A DNA stretch of 64,000 bases, taken from positions 1,922,001-1,986,000 of the forward strand of contig NC_014391.1 in the NCBI RefSeq assembly GCF_000145235.1. The letters run 5' to 3'. This document shows, in pieces, positions 45,047 to 53,043 of the stretch (position 1 is the stretch's first letter; every line of letters begins with the position of its first letter). The stretch is from Micromonospora aurantiaca ATCC 27029. GTDB lineage: Bacteria > Actinomycetota > Actinomycetes > Mycobacteriales > Micromonosporaceae. The translations under genes and the position numbers were made by a program. Below the pieces are notes generated by a model. It had not been told where the DNA came from. It saw nothing but the letters and a program-made list of their open reading frames with translations, and searched no databases.

Positions 45047-46348
45047 GTGAACGACAGATGGCGTGACGTAGAGGCAGGCCGCCGTGAGCTCGACTGGTCC
45101 ATCGCGGTCGGTGATCCGGCAGAGGCTACTTACCTGACACCACTGGGTCGTGAGACGGCGTCTCGCATGATAGATGATCTCGAAGCGTTCTTCGGGCCAG
45201 GTTGGCTGCACAAGGCCGTGCGGCCCGCCAACGGTGTAGCTGGTCCGACCATGGGGCCATACTTCGCCTCGTTGATGGGCATTGGTGCCTTCGAAACCGT
45301 GGTGGGGCTGTGGGCGCGTCTGCAGTACCTGGTTGATGCCGCGACGCCGGGCGTCGGCCATCTGCGCCGAAACCTCCGAGCGAACCCTGTCGCCGACGAA
45401 TTCCGCCACCACCTTGCCTTGGCGAGGCTCGCGGTGCAGGCGAAGGTGGCCGGCGCCAGGGTGATGCTGGAGCCCAGCAAGCCCCAAGGCGGCCCGGGAG
45501 ACCTGCGGGCGGTTCGCGCCAGCAGCGACGTATTCCTTGAGTTGCGGACGCTCGGGCCGGACAAGAAGTTCCTGGAGTACAACCAGCAGGTGGAACAGGC
45601 GCAAGCGTTTCTCCGGCAGCTCGAGCATCGGCACGGGGTGCACTGGGACGGCGAACTGCCACACGAGCCCACCGATCAGTGGCGGGAAGCCGTGAGCTCC
45701 GCCGCGCAGAAGTCCGCGGCAGACAGCGCCATCGTCGAGGTTGCGCTGGAAGATGCGACTCTCACCGTGCGACCCGGCCCGGCGCCGGCAGGGACGGTGG
45801 TCTCTGGCCCGGTATGGGCGGCGGATCAGGGCCCTCGTCTGCTGCGTGCGCTTGTGGCGAAAGCCGTCAAGACGGAGTCAGCTGGAGCAGCCTGGTTGTG
45901 GTTGGAGGACGCCGGTGCCCTGTGGCCGCTCTCCGCGTTTGCCCAGGACTCTCTGCCGCGTAAGGAGGAGGCACTTCGCCGGGCCCTGGACCCGTTGTTC
46001 GACGCCCATCCGCATGTCCTGGGTGTGGTCCTCACCTCCGGCCAGCAGCGAGTCGGCACTCCCAGTAACGACATCGATCATGTCGGCCACCGTGGTGTAG
46101 CTTTTCGCCGGACGTTGCCAGGTGGCCTGATGCGCGAAAGCATTGTCGTTCACCGTCGCTTGGCCGTGCCGGGGCAGTATCTCCTCATGGCTGAGATGTG
46201 CGCTGATGAACCGGCATGGCTCGACCGCGCGCTGGAAGCTCTCGGAGTGCCCGGCGGTCTTGCCGCCCTGACCATCCGGCCGGCTCCGCCCGCCAAGCGA
46301 TGGTCATCCGAAGGGCCGCGGCCATCGAGCCTCTATCTGCCGTCGTAG
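45047..46348 (+). CDS. Unknown 433-aa protein, possible restriction-nuclease-like fold
   Basis: It starts at GTG with MNDRWRDVEAGRRELDWSIA. Around residues 145-185, GDLRAVRASSDVFLELRTLG followed by PDKKF recalls the D...ExK core of PD-(D/E)xK nucleases, with Arg in place of the catalytic Lys. The C-terminal half has HVLGVVLTSGQQRVG-like strands. There are no membrane segments. It is followed 114 bases later, on the same strand, by the 1307-aa gene, so they may form a unit. The fold assignment is a guess from a short stretch. Confidence 0.55.
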   Translation: MNDRWRDVEAGRRELDWSIAVGDPAEATYLTPLGRETASRMIDDLEAFFGPGWLHKAVRPANGVAGPTMGPYFASLMGIGAFETVVGLWARLQYLVDAATPGVGHLRRNLRANPVADEFRHHLALARLAVQAKVAGARVMLEPSKPQGGPGDLRAVRASSDVFLELRTLGPDKKFLEYNQQVEQAQAFLRQLEHRHGVHWDGELPHEPTDQWREAVSSAAQKSAADSAIVEVALEDATLTVRPGPAPAGTVVSGPVWAADQGPRLLRALVAKAVKTESAGAAWLWLEDAGALWPLSAFAQDSLPRKEEALRRALDPLFDAHPHVLGVVLTSGQQRVGTPSNDIDHVGHRGVAFRRTLPGGLMRESIVVHRRLAVPGQYLLMAEMCADEPAWLDRALEALGVPGGLAALTIRPAPPAKRWSSEGPRPSSLYLPS

Positions 46349-46462
46349 GTCAACGATCAGATGCTCCTCTTTCAATGATCTAAGCCAATCAGGCGGAGGC
46401 AGCGTCGCGGCAGCGGAACTGTCGTCCGGACGTTCTATCTTGGGGACGGTAAGGGAGGTCCG

Positions 46463-49400
46463 ATGACCGAGTTGCTGACCGCGACCGATCTGGAACAGTG
46501 GTCGGAGCGCAACGACTCGCGCGAGCACCTGCCGACGTTGGTCCGGCGCCTCATCCTCGCGGTGGCTGCTCCGGAGACGCTGCGCATGCCCGCCGCCGAG
46601 GCCGTCGGGCTGCCCGGCCTTGATGGCGAGGTTACAAGTCCATCTGGTGCGCCGCCGTTCCTGCCGTTCGGCCGCTCGGTCTGGGAGTTGGGCACGGGCC
46701 GCGACCCCGAGGACAAGGCGCAGCGCGACTACCGGAAGCGGGTCGACGGGTCGACCCGGGACGAGCGCGCAGGTGTCGTCTTCGTGTTCGTCACGAGTCG
46801 GCGGTGGCCCGGCGCGCAGCGCTGGGTCGATCGCCGCACCGAGGACGGCGATGGCTGGGCGGGTATCCGGGTGGTCGACGCGGAGGATCTTGCTGCGTGG
46901 CTTGCGCTGTGCCCTGGAGTGCACCGGTGGCTGGCGTCCGAGCAGCTCGGGTGGGATCCGCACGGCGTGATCGGTCTTCGCGACTGGTATCGAAACTGGG
47001 CCGAGCGCACGCGACCGGCCATTCCGGCAGCGCTGCTACTGGCGGGGCGCGACGACCGAGTTCGCAGCCTCCGGGACCGGCTCCGCGCCAAACCGGTCGA
47101 GCAGGTGGTGGCTTCGGCGAGCCGAGACGAGTCCGTAGCGTTCGTCGCGGCCAGCCTGATGGCGGAGCCGCCACAGGACGTGAGCATCGTGTCACGCCAG
47201 ATGTCTGATTCGCCGGTGGACAGGGCAGGCGGGTCGGAGGATCCGCTTGGCGCTGTTGATGATACGGAGCTGGGCGAGCTCGTCGGACCGCCCATCGCGG
47301 AGGAGGGTGACGCCGCAATGGGTCTAGCTCGCACCACCGGCGCACCGGCCGGACTCGAAGCGCTCCTGGAACGGGCCCTCGTCGTCGAGGACATGCGGGC
47401 ATGGCGGCGGGTGGCCGCTCACGAGAGTCCGATGGTGCTCGTGCCGGTGTTCGCCGAGCCTGAGATAGGCGACGGCCTCCGTGCCGGTCACCACGTCGTG
47501 TTGCCTCGCGCCGGCCGGCCCGCCGATGATCGGCTTCCACGGCTACACCGGCACCTCGCAAGAGAGGCATGGATTGCTGCGGGACTTGATCACGACCGGG
47601 CCGACGAGTACGGACGAGCGGCGAGACGGAGTCTGGCATCGCTGCGTCGGCGCATTGGCCGTCCCGGTTGGCTTCGCCAGCCGCGGTGGGCCTCGGACGC
47701 CACGGCGAACCTGCTTGCTCCGCTGCTGCTCGCCGGTGCCTGGGCCGACGATGTTCAGGGCGATCTAGAGGCGCTGCAGAGCTTGACCGACCGCGGCTGG
47801 CGGGCGACTGCCCGGGACCTGAGCACGCTGACGTCAGGTGAGGACGCACCACTGCTCTTGAGGGACCGCCGGTGGGAGTTCGCCGATCCGGTGGATGCGT
47901 GGGACGCCCTGAATCACGCGCTGACGGCTGAGGATCTCGATGCGTTCCAGTCGCTCGCGCCGGGCGTGCTGGGCGAGAGCGACCCCGCTTCTGGGCTTAC
48001 CGCACGCGAGCGCATCGCTGGTTGGCTCAGCGAGACAGGCGCGCCGCGCCGGCGGCACTCCAGCACGCTGCGCCGTGGGATGGCCACGACTGCGGTGATC
48101 CTCGGCGCGGTCGTCGGCGACCGTGAGCTTCCCGGCGGTGTCACCGGTCAGCAGCGCGCGTCCCGGGTCGTCCGCGAGTTGCTCCAGGACGCCAACGCCG
48201 CGCGTTGGCATGCGGTAGCTGATCTACTGCCGCTGCTGGCTGAGGCGTCGCCTGAGGGCTTCCTAGCGTGCGTCGAGCATTCCCTTGATGAAACTGACAC
48301 GCCGGTGATGTCGCTGTTCGCCGAGACGTCCGGCGACTTCGGGCTCGGCGGTCAAAGCGCCCACTGCTCCCTGCTGTGGGCGCTGGAGAGCCTGGCCTGG
48401 TCGTCTGCACTGCTGTCTCGGGTAGCTGTCGTGCTGGGCCGCCTCGCCGATCAGGACCCGGGTGGGCGGCTCGCCAACCGGCCCAGCGCCTCTCTCGCTG
48501 CCGCCCTGCACCTGCACGTACCGCAAGGTGCGGGCGACGGGGCGACGTGTGTCGCTGCGCTCGACGCCGTCCGGAGAGTCGCGCCGGCGGCGGCTTGGCG
48601 GCTCGCGCTCGACCTCGTGAGCCACGCCAACCCAGGGATGATCAGCGGCCCGAAGTTCCGAGACTGGCCGCGGCCGGCGCAGGCGACCATGAGCGACACC
48701 GGCGACGCGCTGGACGCCCTGACCTTACGTATTGCCGATGATGCCGGCAGCGACCCGGACCGGCTCGCCGCCGCCTTCGCTCTCGTCCACCGGTTCCGGG
48801 AGACCGGCAGGCTCGCGCTACTCAAGGCAGCCGAGGCCGCATGGCCCGATCTGCAGGAGGAGTGCCGTCGCACCGTCCTCGCCAGCCTCGCCGAGCGGGT
48901 CGCGATGCATCGCCGGCACCCGGACGCGGGCTGGGCGCTGCCCGGCCAAGCACTCAAGGCCCTTGAGGCGTTCCTGGATGCCCACGCCCTCCCGGGGAGT
49001 CACCCCGACGATGCCGAGCTGTTCTCATGGCGGCCTTTTCGACGTGGGCTCAACCGTAACGGCGAGGATGCCGATCTGGAGGCGCTCGCGTCCGCGAGGG
49101 CTGAAGCAGTCCGACGCCGCCTCAGGGACGGGCTCCCAGCGGTCCTTCGCCTGGCCGAGGCGTCAAAGCTGCCGGCGGCCGTCGGCGACGCCCTGGCTGC
49201 AGTTACGGCCGCCCATGACTCAATGGTCCTCGAGCATCTCACGGGCTCGTCGCAGCCCCTGCACGCCATGGCTGCGGGTCTGGCGGCGCACCGACAACGG
49301 GAGGACGCAAGCTGGCTCGCTGGCACGGTAGTCGCCAGGCCCGCGCAGGCCGCAGCGCTGTGCCGGACCGCGGCGATCGACGAGGCTCTGCTGACGCTCG

Positions 49401-50386
49401 TGGACGGCCTGGAGGCGGACACGCAAGACGAGTTCTGGCGCGACATGCAGCCGCTGGGAGTTTCAGACGACCTGACGCCGACAGTTGTGCGGCGCCTCCT
49501 CGAGCGCGGCCGCGCGTGGACGGCGAGCGAATTGCTCAGCGACGTTGGCGCCTGCGCCGACCGCGACCTGGCTATCCAGGCACTGATGGCGCCGGCCCTC
49601 GCGGCGACCGAAGACATCTCGCGCGCACAGTCACCGGAGTACACGATCGGACGCCTGCTCGACAATCTCGAGGAAGCCGGCGCGGATGACAATCTGCTCG
49701 CAGACCTCGAGTGGTTCTACCAGCCGCTTCTCGACCACAGCCGCAGGCCGATCGCTCTGCACCGAGAGCTCGCCCGCAATCCCGCCCGCTTTGTCAACCT
49801 CGTGTCCTTGCTGTACCCGCCGGACCTGCACACCGGCGCGGCATCAGGCGACGGCGAGCCAGCCGACGGAGAGACGACGGACCACACGGCGTCGTCACGG
49901 GCGTCCACCGCCGCCTGGGCCGTCCTGCGTGAGTGGCGCCGACCGCTCCCGGGGTCTGTCGATGGGCACCTGCCGACCACCGAGGACATGCTGCGGTGGG
50001 TGGAATCGGTACGCGAGAAGCTCACTGCGTCCGGCCGTGCTCACGTGCTGCCGCGCGTCCTAGGCAGTGCGCTATCCGGCGCCCTCACCGACGACGACGG
50101 CACCTGGCCCAGCGAACCGGTCCGCGACGTTCTTGAGATCCTTCGAGACACAGACCTCGACCGACATCTCGCTGTCGCCAAGATGAACCAGCGGGGCGTT
50201 ACAGGCCGCGGTGTCTACGACGGCGGAGCGCAGGAGCGTGCGCTCGCCGATCAGTACACCGCGACGGCAGACCGTGTACGCGGCAGGTGGCCTCGCTCCG
50301 GAGCGCTGCTCGACGGGCTGAGCCGGTCTTACCGCGAGGACGCCCGCCGTGAGGACCGCTCGGCTGAAAGCGAGGGCGATCGTTGA
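46463..50386 (+). CDS. Very large putative anti-phage protein, 1307 aa
   Basis: ATG 46463 has GGGAGG at good spacing. The N-terminal 180 residues contain EHLPTLVRRLILAVAAPETL, FGRSVWELGTGRDPEDKAQR, GVVFVFVTSRRWPGAQRWVD and DAEDLAAWLALCPGVHRWLA. I recognise this arrangement from the start of very large actinobacterial and proteobacterial conflict proteins, where it behaves as a nuclease-like domain. No Walker A motif is visible in the following region (LLLAGRDDRVRSLRDRL), where relatives may have an NTPase-like part. The remaining 1000 or so residues are helical repeat-like, suiting a sensor. Role inferred from family resemblance and neighbourhood. Confidence 0.65.
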   Translation: MTELLTATDLEQWSERNDSREHLPTLVRRLILAVAAPETLRMPAAEAVGLPGLDGEVTSPSGAPPFLPFGRSVWELGTGRDPEDKAQRDYRKRVDGSTRDERAGVVFVFVTSRRWPGAQRWVDRRTEDGDGWAGIRVVDAEDLAAWLALCPGVHRWLASEQLGWDPHGVIGLRDWYRNWAERTRPAIPAALLLAGRDDRVRSLRDRLRAKPVEQVVASASRDESVAFVAASLMAEPPQDVSIVSRQMSDSPVDRAGGSEDPLGAVDDTELGELVGPPIAEEGDAAMGLARTTGAPAGLEALLERALVVEDMRAWRRVAAHESPMVLVPVFAEPEIGDGLRAGHHVVLPRAGRPADDRLPRLHRHLAREAWIAAGLDHDRADEYGRAARRSLASLRRRIGRPGWLRQPRWASDATANLLAPLLLAGAWADDVQGDLEALQSLTDRGWRATARDLSTLTSGEDAPLLLRDRRWEFADPVDAWDALNHALTAEDLDAFQSLAPGVLGESDPASGLTARERIAGWLSETGAPRRRHSSTLRRGMATTAVILGAVVGDRELPGGVTGQQRASRVVRELLQDANAARWHAVADLLPLLAEASPEGFLACVEHSLDETDTPVMSLFAETSGDFGLGGQSAHCSLLWALESLAWSSALLSRVAVVLGRLADQDPGGRLANRPSASLAAALHLHVPQGAGDGATCVAALDAVRRVAPAAAWRLALDLVSHANPGMISGPKFRDWPRPAQATMSDTGDALDALTLRIADDAGSDPDRLAAAFALVHRFRETGRLALLKAAEAAWPDLQEECRRTVLASLAERVAMHRRHPDAGWALPGQALKALEAFLDAHALPGSHPDDAELFSWRPFRRGLNRNGEDADLEALASARAEAVRRRLRDGLPAVLRLAEASKLPAAVGDALAAVTAAHDSMVLEHLTGSSQPLHAMAAGLAAHRQREDASWLAGTVVARPAQAAALCRTAAIDEALLTLVDGLEADTQDEFWRDMQPLGVSDDLTPTVVRRLLERGRAWTASELLSDVGACADRDLAIQALMAPALAATEDISRAQSPEYTIGRLLDNLEEAGADDNLLADLEWFYQPLLDHSRRPIALHRELARNPARFVNLVSLLYPPDLHTGAASGDGEPADGETTDHTASSRASTAAWAVLREWRRPLPGSVDGHLPTTEDMLRWVESVREKLTASGRAHVLPRVLGSALSGALTDDDGTWPSEPVRDVLEILRDTDLDRHLAVAKMNQRGVTGRGVYDGGAQERALADQYTATADRVRGRWPRSGALLDGLSRSYREDARREDRSAESEGDR

Positions 50387-50646
50387 CGGCTAGTTAGCCC
50401 GGCTCACGGGACCTGATCCCGTCACCCGCTTCAACCTTACTGTTCGAGCCTCAAGAATTTCCGAATCGGAGTCATCAGCACCCGCTCATCGGCTATGACA
50501 GTGCGCCGAGGCCGACCGAGTGAGTCCACGAGTCGATACCGTCGGAGCCGCCGAAGCGGTCACGGAGCATGGGCCGATCAAAGCTGCAACGACGGCTGTC
50601 GATTCGACACCCTCATCATCCGCCGCTACAGCGATAAGCTGCACCG

Positions 50647-51280
50647 ATGCGCCTGGCCGTTCTCGGACCACCCGGCTCCGACCGGAAGACCATCGCCAGC
50701 ACCATCGCCGCGCGTCTCGGCGTTCCCTGCATCAGCCTGGCGGACATTGTCCAAGCCGAGATTCGGGCGAGTACCCCGGCCGCGCTCCAGGCCCTGCGGC
50801 ACATGAACGCCGGTGAACTCGTGCCGGAACCGGTACTCCTCTCGATGATCCGCAACCGCCTCACCCAACCCGACGTCGCTGCTGGCTTCGTCCTCGACGG
50901 CACCCCCAACCAAGCCATCACCGCAGTGGCGCTCGACACCCTGTTGTCAGACCTCGGCGCACCGATCGACCGAGCGATCGACCTCGTCCTGCCCCGACGC
51001 CGAGGTTCTGCACCGCCTGGCCGGCCGCCGCACCTGCCGCGACTGCGGCCGAACCTGGCACACCGAGAGCGCCGCCCCCACACGCCCCAACATCTGCGAC
51101 CACTGCGGAGGCGAACCGGTCCAACGCCACGACGACACCCTCGAACGCATCACCGCAGGCCTGCAGTCCTACCGACCCGCTGCGGCAACTACCCTCAACC
51201 ACTACAGCTCTCTAGGCAAGCTGTTCTCCGTCGACGCCACCCTCACACCAGAGGGGATCACTACCAAGGCAGTCGCATGA
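50647..51280 (+). pseudogene. Frameshifted paralogue of the adenylate kinase-like gene
   Basis: ATG 50647 encodes MRLAVLGPPGSDRKTIASTI, closely similar to the 37.1-kb protein, through AIDLVLP. One extra C near 50993 shifts the frame. The continuation in the proper frame (AEVLHRLAGRRTCRDCGRTW, CDHCGGE, RITAGLQSYRPAAATTLNHY) ends at 51280. The P-loop is degenerate here too (SDRKT). The two paralogues lie 13 kb apart in opposite orientations. Inactive unless the base call is wrong. Confidence 0.8.
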
Positions 51281-51395
51281 CCCCATCCGCTCGCCCTCCA
51301 GCGAACGCAGAACCGCCAATGACGCACCAGCAAAGTGAGCTATCCGGATCCGCCGAAGAGGTCACGGTGCGCGGGCGGCCGAAGGCGCTCGTCAC

Positions 51396-51734
51396 ATGGC
51401 CCGTACCGACGTTCACCGACCGGAGCGAGTGCAGCAGCGAGATCCGCCGTTGCGTCGCTGGTTTACCGACATCCACCGACACGGCTCCGGCTCCTGCGAC
51501 CTTGACGAGTTCCTCGCCTCGCCCGATTGGAACCGCACTCGTTGCTATCGGCAGCCGTCGGCTCAGGCTCCGAACCTTTGCGGCTGTCAGCTCTGCACCT
51601 TTCAGTCGCACCGCAAGCTCGCCCGCCGGCAGGAGCGCGTCGCCTGGCGTTCGATCCGTCGGCAGCTACTCGCCGAGCACCGGGGCGGCGAGCGCGACCT
51701 CGACGTGCCCCCGATCTGCGGGAAGGCTTGGTAG
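51396..51734 (+). CDS. Small Cys-rich actinobacterial protein, 112 aa
   Basis: From ATG 51396 (GAAGGCG upstream) the protein reads RRWFTDIHRHGSGSCDLDEF, then CGCQLCTFQSHRKLARRQER, and ends DVPPICGKAW. The CxCxxC cluster followed by an Arg/Lys-rich helix is seen in short actinobacterial proteins of unknown function and suggests metal and nucleic-acid binding. It overlaps nothing and converges with mcrC. Confidence 0.6.
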   Translation: MARTDVHRPERVQQRDPPLRRWFTDIHRHGSGSCDLDEFLASPDWNRTRCYRQPSAQAPNLCGCQLCTFQSHRKLARRQERVAWRSIRRQLLAEHRGGERDLDVPPICGKAW

Positions 51735-51783
51735 CAGAGGAGTGCCGGCAGTCCGTGCCAGGTTCTGTCCGCTACCAGCTGGA

Positions 51784-53043
51784 TCATGATGGGTATCCGC
51801 CGTCCTTGACTGCCGCATCCGGACCTGCCGTTGGGGTCGCTGAGACGCCGCTTGCGACCTCGACGCTTGTGATTGCTTCGGCAACCTTCTCGATCTGCTC
51901 GTGCAGGTGCGTGACAGGGGCCGCCAGGTCGACCCTGTGCACGACGATGTGCACGCCGCTTCCCGTGAGCTGGTAGGTCACCGATTCGGCTCCTGCCGAT
52001 GCGTAGACGAGGTGGCCGCGGGGCAGGTTGAGCGTGGTGCAGTAGGCGAGCAATTGGTAGATGTCGTCGCGGGGTGGGGTGTTGCCGGGTGCCTTGTATT
52101 TGGCGTCGATGACGGCCAGGCACTGGCGCCCATGCCACCAGGTGATGTCTGGCCGCACCAGGGGCAGCCGGCGGTCACGGTCGAGGTGCATCTGGTGTTG
52201 GCCGGTGACGGTTCCGCCGTAGCGTGTCTCGACGGCATGTCGTAGGGCTGTGGTCAACCAGTCTTCGAAGACGGTGTTGAGGTCGAAAACGAAGCCGGCG
52301 GCGAGGGTTGAGCCGTGGGAGTGTTCGATGCTTTCGCCAGCAAGGATCAGCCGGGCGAGCCGCAGCGCCGGTTGGTAGCGGTTGTTGAACCGGTTGGACG
52401 AGGCTTCGGGTATGGGGGCGCCCGCCGTGAGGGGGGTGACGTCGGCGAGTGCGGCCGCGATGCGGTGCAGGGCGTTGCAGGTGGCCGGGGGGACGCCGGG
52501 TAGGCGGTGCAGGCGGCGTACGGCCGACAGCAGGATCTGGTTTTCTGGTATGTCCGTGTCGTAGTCGTCGTAGCGCACCTCGACGGGTAGGGCCAGTCCC
52601 GGCCGAGTTCTCAGTTGGTCTGCCTCGCGGAGTCGGCCGCGCACCAGCGGCAAGGCCTCCTCGACGGTCCGGTATCCCTGCAACAGGCCTGGGGCTAGTG
52701 CCTGGTAGGTGGCGGTGGCGAAGGCGACTGCCATCGCTGGCACGAGGTCGTGTTCGGGGGTCAGGCCGACGGGCTCGGTGCGCCAGCCTCGAGGGTCGCG
52801 GGCGTAGCCGAGCAGCCACAGCAGCCGAGCGATTCCGATCTTCGGCCGTACGTGCAAATCGACGTGTTCATCGCCGCCGATGATGCGGGCCGCGCCGACC
52901 ATGGAGCCGGAGCGCAGCAACAGCCGCCCGTCGAGGGTGAGTGAGGTGTCAACGAGCTTGGTGGCTTCCATCGCCCGGGCGACGGCAGGAGTCGTCGGCT
53001 CGCACTCGTACGTCTGGTGCTCGCGTAGGCTGACGAGCCTCAC
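51784..53043 (-). CDS. mcrC: McrC-family nuclease subunit
   Basis: This 419-aa McrC-like protein supplies the nuclease of a modification-dependent McrBC system. The PD-(D/E)xK site is RPDITWWHGRQCLAVIDAKY followed by K near residue 310, and the N-terminal DUF2357-like region includes IGGDEHVDLHVRPKIGIARL. A GTG start overlaps the mcrB stop as GTGA, so synthesis is coupled. McrBC complexes translocate on and cut DNA carrying modified cytosines, as in some phages. Confidence 0.9.
   Translation of the reverse strand: MRLVSLREHQTYECEPTTPAVARAMEATKLVDTSLTLDGRLLLRSGSMVGAARIIGGDEHVDLHVRPKIGIARLLWLLGYARDPRGWRTEPVGLTPEHDLVPAMAVAFATATYQALAPGLLQGYRTVEEALPLVRGRLREADQLRTRPGLALPVEVRYDDYDTDIPENQILLSAVRRLHRLPGVPPATCNALHRIAAALADVTPLTAGAPIPEASSNRFNNRYQPALRLARLILAGESIEHSHGSTLAAGFVFDLNTVFEDWLTTALRHAVETRYGGTVTGQHQMHLDRDRRLPLVRPDITWWHGRQCLAVIDAKYKAPGNTPPRDDIYQLLAYCTTLNLPRGHLVYASAGAESVTYQLTGSGVHIVVHRVDLAAPVTHLHEQIEKVAEAITSVEVASGVSATPTAGPDAAVKDGGYPS

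Noticed and set aside
46791..47852. 353-codon minus frame inside the 1307-aa gene
   Set aside because: Arg/Pro/Ser-rich shadow of a strongly biased gene; no start context or motif.
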